Positions 34,174 through 41,982 of a stretch of DNA of 44,873 bases are shown one piece after another (positions within the stretch are counted from its first letter, which is position 1; each line of letters begins with the position of its first letter). The notes below the pieces were generated by a model. The model had not been told where the DNA came from. It searched no databases and saw only the letters and a list, made by a program, of their open reading frames with translations. Source of the stretch: an uncultured Selenomonadales bacterium (GTDB lineage: Bacteria; Bacillota; Negativicutes; DSM-1736; Dendrosporobacteraceae); NCBI GenBank assembly GCA_946407015.1, contig CAMJML010000028.1, positions 1 to 44,873 of the forward strand, given 5' to 3'. Made by a program: the position numbers and the translations under genes.

Positions 34174-34403
34174 GTCACTCCCAACCAGAAAGCTTCGTTT
34201 ATTCCTCTGACAAAGTTAATTATACATGGATCAGGCGATTCCTGTTAGCTTTTTTAAGTTTTAGCCGGTAAATGCCTAAATCCGCGTGACTCAACTTTGT
34301 GGAATTTAATTGTGAAAAAATTCCGGAGCGGCTTTCCTTTTTAGGAAAATCGCAGTATGATGATAGTGTCTGTCATTTGACCTTTAACTAGGAGGGGTTT
34401 ATC

Positions 34404-35177
34404 ATTATCACCACGATTGTATCATTGTTTATTCTGGGTTTTGGCGTAGGAACATTCGGAACCTTGGTCGGAATTGGCGGCGGCATTATTTTAATTCCGA
34501 TTTTCGTTCTCATTATGAACTACACTCCCCAGCAAGCCGTGGGCACCTCATTGACCATTGTGCTTCTTAATGCATTGTCCGGGACTTATGCTTATATAAA
34601 ACAGAAAAAAGTCTATTATGATGCTGCCATTAAATTTGCCATTGCGACCATTCCTGGAGCCTTTCTGGGCAGTTATCTGGTCGAATATTTTACCGGGGCA
34701 AGTTTTCGCCTTACCTTCGGGGTTTTCCTGATGTTCATTGCTGTATTGATGTTTTTCCGGTCCTCGCCGAAGGGAGCCAGTACCGAGTTTGACAAAGAAA
34801 CGTTTCAGTATAACCGGACCCTCGGTATCCTGGTCAGCTCCTGTGTCGGGTTCTTGTCCAGTATCCTGGGAATTGGCGGGGGCGTGATCCATGTTCCGAT
34901 TATGATCTATGTTCTGGGCTTCCCCACGCATGTCGCTACCGCAACTTCCCATTTTGTACTCGCAGTGTCTTCCCTGTTTGGCGTAACCTCCCACCTCATT
35001 TTGGGGAATGTATTGCTATTGCCGGCCGTTACCATTGGCTTGGGTGCCATTGCGGGAGCTCAATTTGGTGCAGCATTATCCTTAAAAACAAAATCGAAAT
35101 CCATTATTGCCCTGTTGTCCCTGGCGTTATTTGCGCTGGGACTCCGGCTGGCTCTGACAGCCAATCATATCATCTAA
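34404..35177 (+). CDS. TauE/SafE family permease
   Basis: About 257 residues with eight membrane segments in two repeats, GTLVGIGGGIILIPIFVLIM and SSILGIGGGVIHVPIMIYVL being the signature halves. Such permeases move sulfite, sulfoacetate or other organosulfur anions. The start is unusual: AGGAGGGG at 34390-34397 is followed by no ATG, GTG or TTG at the right distance, but by ATT at 34404 (6 bases). TTG at 34425 is 27 bases away. I use ATT 34404 as the best supported start. Confidence 0.9.
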   Translation: MITTIVSLFILGFGVGTFGTLVGIGGGIILIPIFVLIMNYTPQQAVGTSLTIVLLNALSGTYAYIKQKKVYYDAAIKFAIATIPGAFLGSYLVEYFTGASFRLTFGVFLMFIAVLMFFRSSPKGASTEFDKETFQYNRTLGILVSSCVGFLSSILGIGGGVIHVPIMIYVLGFPTHVATATSHFVLAVSSLFGVTSHLILGNVLLLPAVTIGLGAIAGAQFGAALSLKTKSKSIIALLSLALFALGLRLALTANHII

Positions 35178-35202
35178 GGCATGGAAACATGCAGAATGTA
35201 GG

Positions 35203-35243
35203 AATCCCCCTGGCAAACAGCCTTGTTTGCCAGGGGGATTTTG
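35203..35243 (+). terminator. Intrinsic terminator of the TauE/SafE gene
   Basis: A 16-bp stem AATCCCCCTGGCAAAC/GTTTGCCAGGGGGATT followed by TTGG. Very stable but with a short T-run. Confidence 0.75.
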
Positions 35244-35272
35244 GTTAAGACCCATGGATTTGATCAGCAATA

Positions 35273-35785
35273 TTAGCGCAATTGCTGTAAAGCCTTTTCT
35301 TCTGCCGGTATCCGTATGCCGATCAGCAAAATGGCATTAAGCAAGGATGCAATAATGGCCGTCGCGACAGCACCAAACATCAGCGGGACACACGCCAGTT
35401 CAAGACAGACAGCCAGATAATTGGGATGAGGAATCAACCGGTATGGGCCTTGCTGGATACGCTTCTTACCCGGTATGATCAAAATGCGCGTATTCCAGCA
35501 CCTGCCCAGGCTGGTGATGCACCAATATCTGAGTCCCTGTGCCATAACAAACAGCCCCAGCCAAATCAGCCAGCTGCTGTTTAATTGATTGATCAGAACG
35601 GCTTCATACATCCAGCTTATAAACCAGCCGGTATGTAAAAGTAAAAATAACGGATAGTGCTCCGGATTGAATTCCTGGCCGCCGTGCTCCAGGATATAGC
35701 GCCGGTTGCGAGCTGCAATTCTCAGTTCAACCAAACGCTGGATGATCAAAACAGCCGCCATAGAAAAAAGAACAGTTTCTACCAT
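35273..35785 (-). CDS. Isoprenylcysteine methyltransferase-family protein (BpsB-like)
   Basis: A 170-residue membrane protein of the ICMT/PEMT family. GPYRLIPHPNYLAVCLELACVP is the typical SAM-binding segment; a C-terminal RIPAEEKAL carries the usual Arg and Glu. It overlaps the type III polyketide synthase by 7 bases. In Bacillus, the same pair (BpsA-BpsB) makes triketide and tetraketide alkylpyrones and then O-methylates them, so the same function is likely here. Confidence 0.92.
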   Translation of the reverse strand: MVETVLFSMAAVLIIQRLVELRIAARNRRYILEHGGQEFNPEHYPLFLLLHTGWFISWMYEAVLINQLNSSWLIWLGLFVMAQGLRYWCITSLGRCWNTRILIIPGKKRIQQGPYRLIPHPNYLAVCLELACVPLMFGAVATAIIASLLNAILLIGIRIPAEEKALQQLR

Positions 35786-36825
35786 TTGAACAACACCTGC
35801 TCTGCACTGAATCCCGGCCCTAAGGCCAGGATGACTCCATATTGTTGAGTCGGCGAATGATTCTGCAGATAGCGTTCCAATACAAACAGTACCGAAACAC
35901 TGGACATATTGCCGAATTGCTCTAATACTTGATGAGCTTCTTTCACCTGCTCCGGATCCAACTGCAGACTTTCCACATAGGCCTGAATTACTTTAGGACC
36001 ACCGGGATGAACAATAAAGTGCTGAATGTCCTTTTGGTCAATTTCCCAGGCTAAGCTGGCAACATCCATAAGTTCAGGCAGGTTTTCCCGGACAATGGTT
36101 GGAATATCACGTGAAAACCGTACTTTAAGCCCGGTTTCCACAACATCCCAGCCCATAACATCCTCCGATTGACTGAATAACGTGCTCAGGCTGCCCAATA
36201 CCACCGGGCCATGGCCTTTTGCCGACAGAATGGCTGCGGCAGCCCCATCCGCGAAGAGTCCTGTCCCCACCAGATTGGCTTTGGAAAAATCGTTGCGCTG
36301 AAAGGTTAGGCTGCATAGCTCTGCAGCGACAAGCAACACCGCTTTTCCCGGAAGCGACCGGGCCAGTTCAGCCGCCCGGGCCAGACCGGCCGCACCACCG
36401 GCGCACCCCAAGCCCCAAATAGGAACTCGGATGAGATGGGGAGACAAGCCGAGTTTGGAAATTAGTTTGGCGTCAATAGTGGGGGTGGCAATTCCGGTGG
36501 AAGATACAAAAACAATGGCACCAATTTCCCCCGGGTCGAGATTAGCCCGGTCTAACGCCTGCCGTACCGCTCTTTCAGTAAGTTCAAGGGTAACGGCCTC
36601 ATAAATCCGGTTACTTTCCGCAAAGGTATGGTTTTCGGCATACCATTCCAGCGGCCGGGCCAAATAACGGGTTTTAATCCCGGCATTGTCAAATACACGC
36701 AATAACTTTTCAAGATTTCTTACCTCTTTGCTAAACAGCATTTCAATATACTTCTTGATCGTACTTTGATCTAACTGAAATTCCGGAACGGCTAAACCGA
36801 CGGCCAGCACTTTGGCTTGAGACAT
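35779..36825 (-). CDS. Type III polyketide synthase (BpsA/chalcone synthase-like)
   Basis: About 348 residues from ATG 36825 (MSQAKVLAVG), where Bacillus relatives also start; the longer reading from 36948 adds a tail without homology, and ATG 36843 is a second option. The catalytic triad is Cys in WGLGCAGGAAGL, His in FIVHPGGPKV and Asn in GNMSSVSVL. It condenses a long acyl-CoA with malonyl-CoA to alkylpyrones. It is coupled to the BpsB-like gene by overlap, and divergent from the FMN glutamate-synthase-like gene. Confidence 0.94.
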   Translation of the reverse strand: MSQAKVLAVGLAVPEFQLDQSTIKKYIEMLFSKEVRNLEKLLRVFDNAGIKTRYLARPLEWYAENHTFAESNRIYEAVTLELTERAVRQALDRANLDPGEIGAIVFVSSTGIATPTIDAKLISKLGLSPHLIRVPIWGLGCAGGAAGLARAAELARSLPGKAVLLVAAELCSLTFQRNDFSKANLVGTGLFADGAAAAILSAKGHGPVVLGSLSTLFSQSEDVMGWDVVETGLKVRFSRDIPTIVRENLPELMDVASLAWEIDQKDIQHFIVHPGGPKVIQAYVESLQLDPEQVKEAHQVLEQFGNMSSVSVLFVLERYLQNHSPTQQYGVILALGPGFSAEQVLFKW

Positions 36826-37094
36826 CTTAACCACAACCTTCATGTTTTGATTGACTACTCCGCTTCGGTTAAAAGAAAGAAACACCTTTGCCGTTAAAAC
36901 GGCCCAGGTCGTCTCATGATATGCGATATAAAAGAATAGTTGATTCATGTATATGCAAGAAACTACTGTCCCTTTCCAAAATTTTCATCAACTATTTTTC
37001 AGCTCCAGAATGTGGTGTTCCTGTAATATTATCCTTCGGTTCGGAAACACTAGGAACGGTTACAGTAAACAATCGGCAGAGTGGAGGAAAGATT

Positions 37095-38501
37095 ATGTTA
37101 CTAAGCTGGATGGCAATGAAAATGATGGACCCGATGATGGATGAGGCCATGACCAAAATGATGACGGAGGATTATTCGGATAATCCCTTTTTATTGGTTA
37201 CAGCAGCTGAAAAGCTGACTCCCCGGGCAGCCATTGAGGCTGCAATCCGGGCTGAAACCGGAATGGAACTATCGCGTCCTTTGGGCAGCCCCAATGTACT
37301 GTCACCCTGGAATAAAATTTTACTCAATCCCCGGCAGTTGTTCGAGCTGCCCACTCAAAGCATTCAGCAAATCAGTTCCAAAACAGTCATTGGACCAAAG
37401 GCCAAAAGACCACTTGTCCTGGATATTCCGATTATGATTACCGGTATGTCATATGGCGGCTCGCTCAGCTTACCCATGAAGATTGCACTTGCTAAAGGGG
37501 CAGCCTTGGCCGGAACTTCAACCAATACCGGTGAATCGGCTGTTACTGCAGAAGAAAGGACGGCTGCAAAGTTTTTGATTGGCCAATATCATCGTGGTGG
37601 CTGGTTAAGTGGTCAGGAGCAGCTCGGTCAGCTTGATGCCATCGAAATCCAGTTGGGCCAGGGAGCCTGGGGCGGGGCAGTGGAAGAACCGGTAACCTAC
37701 CGGAAAGATAAGCATCTGCAAGAAACCTGGCAGTTGCAGGATGATACCCGGGGGGCCACCATCTATTCCCGCATGCCTGATAAAAATACACCGCAGGATT
37801 ATATTAAAATGGTCAATTCCATGAAATCCCAATACGATGTCCCGGTTGGTGTCAAAATAGCCGGTACAGACTTTATCGAATATGAATTGGCTGTGATTGC
37901 CCAAACGCAGGCTGATTATATTGTCATTGACGGTGCCGAAGGCGGCACCTCCTCATCACCGCCTACCCTTCAGGATGACCTCGGTTTGCCCACCTTGTAT
38001 TCACTGGTCAGAACAGTCACCTGGCTAAAAGAAAATAATCTGCGTGACCGTTTCAGTATCATCATTGCCGGTGGTATGTCCACCCCCGGTCACTTCCTCA
38101 AGGCGATGGCTTTAGGAGCGGATGCCGTCTATATTGGAACCATTGCACTGATGGCAGCCATGCAGGCGCAGGCATTAAAAGTCCTGCCCCAGGCTCCCCC
38201 CTCTCAGCTCGCACTTTATAATGGCCGCATGACCGATAAGCTCGATATTGATAAAGCCGCAAAAAGTTTGGCCAATTTCCTGAGTTCCTGCACGGCTGAA
38301 ATGAAGCTGGCTGCCCAAGCGTTAGCCAAACAAGCCTTCACCGAGCTTAGCCTGGATGATTTGGTTACCGTGGATCGGGATTTAGCTGAATTTATGGGTA
38401 TCCGTTATGCCGGCAGCGCTCGCCCTTCCTCCGGCAAGGACCGTTCAGTGCAGCATAGCCAGACCAATCACTACCAAATGCAGGATGCCCCCTTGCAATA
38501 A
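37095..38501 (+). CDS. FMN-binding glutamate synthase-like protein
   Basis: A 468-residue protein with the (beta/alpha)8 FMN domain of glutamate synthase. MITGMSYGGSLSLPMKIALA, GTSTNTGESAVTAEE, VIDGAEGGTSSSP and IIAGGMSTPGHFLKAMALGADAVYIG are all conserved. The Cys cluster that holds the 3Fe-4S centre in true GltB is absent (MAAMQAQALKVLPQAPP in that place), and there is no glutaminase domain. It resembles Bacillus YerD-type proteins of unknown substrate. ATG 37095 follows GGAGG by 7 bases. Confidence 0.92.
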   Translation: MLLSWMAMKMMDPMMDEAMTKMMTEDYSDNPFLLVTAAEKLTPRAAIEAAIRAETGMELSRPLGSPNVLSPWNKILLNPRQLFELPTQSIQQISSKTVIGPKAKRPLVLDIPIMITGMSYGGSLSLPMKIALAKGAALAGTSTNTGESAVTAEERTAAKFLIGQYHRGGWLSGQEQLGQLDAIEIQLGQGAWGGAVEEPVTYRKDKHLQETWQLQDDTRGATIYSRMPDKNTPQDYIKMVNSMKSQYDVPVGVKIAGTDFIEYELAVIAQTQADYIVIDGAEGGTSSSPPTLQDDLGLPTLYSLVRTVTWLKENNLRDRFSIIIAGGMSTPGHFLKAMALGADAVYIGTIALMAAMQAQALKVLPQAPPSQLALYNGRMTDKLDIDKAAKSLANFLSSCTAEMKLAAQALAKQAFTELSLDDLVTVDRDLAEFMGIRYAGSARPSSGKDRSVQHSQTNHYQMQDAPLQ

Positions 38502-38511
38502 TGGCCATCTA

Positions 38512-38565
38512 AACAAGAAAGAGCTGTTATGACCTTCATCATAGTCATAACAGCTCTTTCTTGTT
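38512..38565. terminator. 22-bp perfect hairpin between convergent genes
   Basis: The arms 38512-38533 and 38544-38565 pair perfectly over 22 bp, with a 10-base loop (CTTCATCATA). It sits between the convergent FMN-protein and hydrolase genes and probably stops both transcripts. Confidence 0.8.
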
Positions 38566-38571
38566 GCAGCG

Positions 38572-39474
38572 TCAGCTATCCATCATGTTTTCTAAGAAAG
38601 AAAGCACCAGCCGGTTAAAGGCCACGTATTCTTCGGCCTGGGGATTAACAGCACTGTCTTTAAAGACATAATACTGACAGCCTGGATTTAGTTCAATAAA
38701 GCGGTCCAGATAGAAATAGCTGCCCATTTTTGCTTTTTTGCCCCATATGAGTAACAATGGCTGATGAATTTCGCTAAAAAACGGGACCATACTGTAATTG
38801 CTCATGCCGGCAATATACGAAGCAGGCGCATATTGAGGGTTTGGATATTGATGCGCGGCATTGAATAAATAGTTGACTGTATCGGCCGTTACATTGGCAG
38901 GATTGGCATAAACAAATTCGGTTAAATAATATTGAATGGAATTTTTAGAAGCAAAGGCATGGTAAAGCGCATCTCCCTGCACCGGGCTGGTAAACAACCG
39001 GTAGACGGCCAGACTGGTCTCATTGGGCTCATGCTCATTCACGCCAATACCGGCCGGGGTTACCAGGATGAGGGATTGAATCCATTGTGGTGCTTCAAAA
39101 GCAATTCCGCTGCAATAGGCGGCTGCCAGACCGCTGGCCAGGATGTGAACCGGCCGGCGAATCACCATTTCAATAAATTCTTGAATAACGCTTTTGTAAA
39201 CCTCTGCTGTATAAATGATCGGACGCTTCTCCGACATCCCAAAGCCGACCAGATCAAGGGCATAAACACAGGCACACCGGTCTAAAGCTGAAACATTATT
39301 GCGCCACTCAAAAGCGGACGAACCAAGATTAATTCCATGTACAAGCAATAGCGGCTCCCCGCTCCCGGATACACTATATACAACATCGCCATAACTACTG
39401 CGAAATACCTTGCGCTGCCCTGTCAACACATTCGGCAGAGGCGGCGCACAGATTGGCTGATTGACATTCATCAT
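38572..39474 (-). CDS. Alpha/beta-hydrolase-fold protein lacking the catalytic triad
   Basis: A 300-residue protein with the whole fold: oxyanion region LLLVHGINLGSSAFEW, YALDLVGFGMSEK, and the C-terminal strand with LLLIWG. But the nucleophile elbow is HILASGLAAAY, so the Ser of GHSLG is replaced by Gly115; the acid position reads WGKKAKM (Ala248 for Asp); and the His position is SAVNPQAEE (Asn277). The whole triad is therefore lost, and the protein is probably a binding or scaffold protein or uses another mechanism. Start ATG 39474. Confidence 0.88.
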   Translation of the reverse strand: MMNVNQPICAPPLPNVLTGQRKVFRSSYGDVVYSVSGSGEPLLLVHGINLGSSAFEWRNNVSALDRCACVYALDLVGFGMSEKRPIIYTAEVYKSVIQEFIEMVIRRPVHILASGLAAAYCSGIAFEAPQWIQSLILVTPAGIGVNEHEPNETSLAVYRLFTSPVQGDALYHAFASKNSIQYYLTEFVYANPANVTADTVNYLFNAAHQYPNPQYAPASYIAGMSNYSMVPFFSEIHQPLLLIWGKKAKMGSYFYLDRFIELNPGCQYYVFKDSAVNPQAEEYVAFNRLVLSFLENMMDS

Positions 39475-39612
39475 GCAAGTCTCCTCCTACCTTTTACTCA
39501 GCCGCTTCATAACCTCCGGCCGCTTGAGGACTGAATTTGCGGTAATAACATTACCTGATATATTTTATGTTGGAAACAACCGGAGTGCGTGCCTGACAAA
39601 AAATATAAATAA

Positions 39613-39650
39613 ACCGGCATCAGGCGCCCTTAGCCTGATGCCGGTTTTTG
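39613..39650. terminator. Bidirectional terminator after tcdA
   Basis: ACCGGCATCAGGC pairs with GCCTGATGCCGGT (13 bp), followed by TTTT on the plus strand and TTTATTTATA on the minus strand. Confidence 0.88.
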
Positions 39651-39655
39651 CTGGA

Positions 39656-40417
39656 TTAGACTCGATTAAATACAAGATCATTGACCACTTCGCCCGCAAT
39701 AATCAGTCCGACTACGGACGGTACGAAGGCGATGCTCCCCGGGATCTGATTCCGTACCGTACATTTCCGGGTACTGCCTGCCGGACATACACAGCCGGTC
39801 GCACAGTTGGAATCAGGGTTTTCAACCGGTTGAATAGGCTGTTCTCTGGAATACACCACCTTTAACGAATCAATGCCACGCTTACGCAGTTCTTTGCGCA
39901 TCACTTTCGCCAGTGGGCAGACGGTGGTTAGATAGATATCGCTGACCTCGAAGCGGGTAGGGTCGAGTTTGTTCCCGGCGCCCATACTGCTAATAACCGG
40001 AATATTTTTAGCTTTTGCCTTTGTAATCAAATCCAGTTTGCCGGTGACGGTGTCGATAGCATCTACGATATAGTCATAATCGTCGGCAATCAGCCCGTCT
40101 GCCGTATCCGGCATATAAAAAGCTTGATGGGTCGTTACCTGAGCCTGGGGATTAATATCCAAAATACGCTCTTTCATGACTTCAACTTTAGGTTTACCAA
40201 TCGTCTTGGTTGTGGCATGCAATTGCCTGTTAATATTGGTCAGGCAGATACAATCATCGTCAACCAGCACAAACTTGCCTACCCCGGAGCGGGCTAAGCC
40301 TTCAACAACATACGTGCCTACACCGCCAATACCAAATATGGCAATTTTACTGTCGGCTAACTTTCTCAGGCCTTCCTGGCCAATGAGTAACTCTGTTCTT
40401 GAAAATCGATGTAACAT
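39656..40417 (-). CDS. tcdA: tRNA threonylcarbamoyladenosine dehydratase
   Basis: A 253-residue E1-like protein. The ATP-binding motif is IFGIGGVGTYVVEGLARSGVG, followed by LVDDDCICLTNINRQ and the DAIDTVTGKLDL segment. A C-terminal Cys-rich part includes CATGCVCPAGSTRKC. TcdA forms cyclic t6A at position 37 of ANN-decoding tRNAs. ATG 40417 has AAAGGTG upstream. A TATAAT at 40447-40452 on the minus strand is the probable -10. Confidence 0.95.
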   Translation of the reverse strand: MLHRFSRTELLIGQEGLRKLADSKIAIFGIGGVGTYVVEGLARSGVGKFVLVDDDCICLTNINRQLHATTKTIGKPKVEVMKERILDINPQAQVTTHQAFYMPDTADGLIADDYDYIVDAIDTVTGKLDLITKAKAKNIPVISSMGAGNKLDPTRFEVSDIYLTTVCPLAKVMRKELRKRGIDSLKVVYSREQPIQPVENPDSNCATGCVCPAGSTRKCTVRNQIPGSIAFVPSVVGLIIAGEVVNDLVFNRV

Positions 40418-40514
40418 ATATTCACCTTTATCGTTTTTATTCTATCATTATAGTGGATCACGGACAGTTAATAAAGTAGTAACCGCGCATGGCTTTAAGC
40501 GGCTCGGCCAGGGC

Positions 40515-41411
40515 CTATTGCTCAACATTATTATAGGGATCCCATTCCGTCAGTGCCTCCAGCTTCAGCCTGGCTGCTTCAATCTCCCGCAGCAGCCGGA
40601 CCTGATCCTGCGGCAGGGTTGCAGCAAAGGCCGTATAGTTTGAAATATGGTTGCTCCGGAAAATACAGCGGCAATCAGGCGGCAGCCTGAGGTTTTCAAT
40701 GATGGCGTAACATTCCTGCATAATTTCTGCCGGCGACAATAACTCAAACTCACCGCGCTCATATTCTTCGCGCAGTTCACTGCCACGGTACATCATGAGC
40801 GTAAGTGCACTGAGCATGTTGGGCCGTATCGCGCTGACCGCTTTGGCTGTATTGACAGCATGCTGACTGGAACCGACTTTACCGCCAAGACCTAAAATAA
40901 TCATCATGGATAGTTTAATTCCGGCAGCAATAATTTTCTGACCGGCTTCGATGGACTGTGCTGCATCAACGCCTTTGCAGACATGCTGTAAAACGGCATC
41001 ATCCCCTGACTCCATCCCATAATAGACCAACTTAAGTCCGGCAGCCTGTAATTGCCGCAATTCCTCCGGCGTTTTGCGCAAAATGTCTTTCGGCCCCGCA
41101 TAACAGGACACCCTTTGTAATCGGGGAAAGGTACTTGTCAGCAAATTTAGTATTTCCAGTAAGCGGGAAGTCTCTAAAATCAAAGCATTGCCGTCAGCTA
41201 AAAATACTTTGCGGATCTGCTGCTGATAAGGCTTGGCCCGCTCAACCTGGGCTATAATTTCATCCATCCCTCTGGTGCGGAACCGTACTGTGCGGTACAT
41301 GTTGCAATAAGTACAACGATTATGCGAACAGCCTATCGTGACGCGTAAGATGAAACTATGTGCCTCACTGGGTGGTCTAAACACCGGTCCTTCTGCAGTA
41401 TCAAAATACAT
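40515..41411 (-). CDS. Radical SAM protein
   Basis: A 298-residue protein. The cluster motif is RVTIGCSHNRCTYCNMYR; the three Cys are spaced C-x4-C-x2-C, as in a branch of radical SAM proteins with the CSHNxCxxCNMY signature. LVYYGMESGDDAVLQHVCKG and the GLGG motif that binds SAM follow. The reaction is unknown. ATG 41411 has GGGAGG 8 bases upstream. Confidence 0.94.
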   Translation of the reverse strand: MYFDTAEGPVFRPPSEAHSFILRVTIGCSHNRCTYCNMYRTVRFRTRGMDEIIAQVERAKPYQQQIRKVFLADGNALILETSRLLEILNLLTSTFPRLQRVSCYAGPKDILRKTPEELRQLQAAGLKLVYYGMESGDDAVLQHVCKGVDAAQSIEAGQKIIAAGIKLSMMIILGLGGKVGSSQHAVNTAKAVSAIRPNMLSALTLMMYRGSELREEYERGEFELLSPAEIMQECYAIIENLRLPPDCRCIFRSNHISNYTAFAATLPQDQVRLLREIEAARLKLEALTEWDPYNNVEQ

Positions 41412-41530
41412 ATTATCGTCCTCCCACCAAATAAATATTACTCTGGCAGATATGTAGCAGTCAATTTAGGTAGCAAAGCACGATATGGCTTCATAGTATA
41501 CATAGGAAGATGCTAGGAGGTGAACCTGAT

Positions 41531-41773
41531 TTGCGTCGTTATGAATATCCTGAAATCCGAGATTGGGAGCCGGATTATCCCAGCTCTCCACGCGACCGTT
41601 GCCTGCCTGCATTAGCAGCAGTAACAGCAATAGCCGCTTTCGCCCTCTGCCGGCCACGCAGTTGCTACCCCCGTTATGATTACCCCAATAACTGCTACCC
41701 TTGGGGCGGATACCGGCCTGTCTATTGCTCCCCATATTTCATCTGTATACCAAGACCTTGTTATCCCTATTAA
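41531..41773 (+). CDS. Tyr/Pro/Cys-rich small protein (possible coat protein)
   Basis: An 80-residue protein if it starts at TTG 41531, 8 bases after GGAGGTG; a longer reading from 41510 places the binding site inside the gene. It begins RRYEYPEIRDWEPDYP, has a short hydrophobic core ALAAVTAIAAFALC, and then a tail with CYP and YCSP units. Such composition recalls cross-linked spore-coat or surface proteins. CATAGTATA at 41492-41500 may be a sporulation -10 element. I know no precise family. Confidence 0.6.
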   Translation: MRRYEYPEIRDWEPDYPSSPRDRCLPALAAVTAIAAFALCRPRSCYPRYDYPNNCYPWGGYRPVYCSPYFICIPRPCYPY

Positions 41774-41828
41774 CTTTTACCAGCCTAATCACGACCATCC
41801 CCCCGTTACTTATATCCACACACTGATA

Positions 41829-41853
41829 AGACTCCAACTGGAGTCTTTTTTTT
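41829..41853 (+). terminator. Intrinsic terminator of the Tyr/Cys-rich gene
   Basis: AGACTCC-aact-GGAGTCT followed by seven T. Confidence 0.9.
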
Positions 41854-41909
41854 GCACTTGAACCCTGAGGGACCCATAATGGTCTCTAAAGATTGAATAT
41901 AGCACATTC

Positions 41910-41950
41910 AGCCTAAAATTGCCACAAAACAAAGCTTGTTTTGTGGCAAT
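41910..41950 (-). terminator. Terminator after the metallophosphoesterase
   Basis: ATTGCCACAAAACA pairs with TGTTTTGTGGCAAT (14 bp), followed on the minus strand by TTTTAGG. Confidence 0.75.
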
Positions 41951-41982
41951 TTCACCGGTAATAACCGGCTACTGGATGGCAT

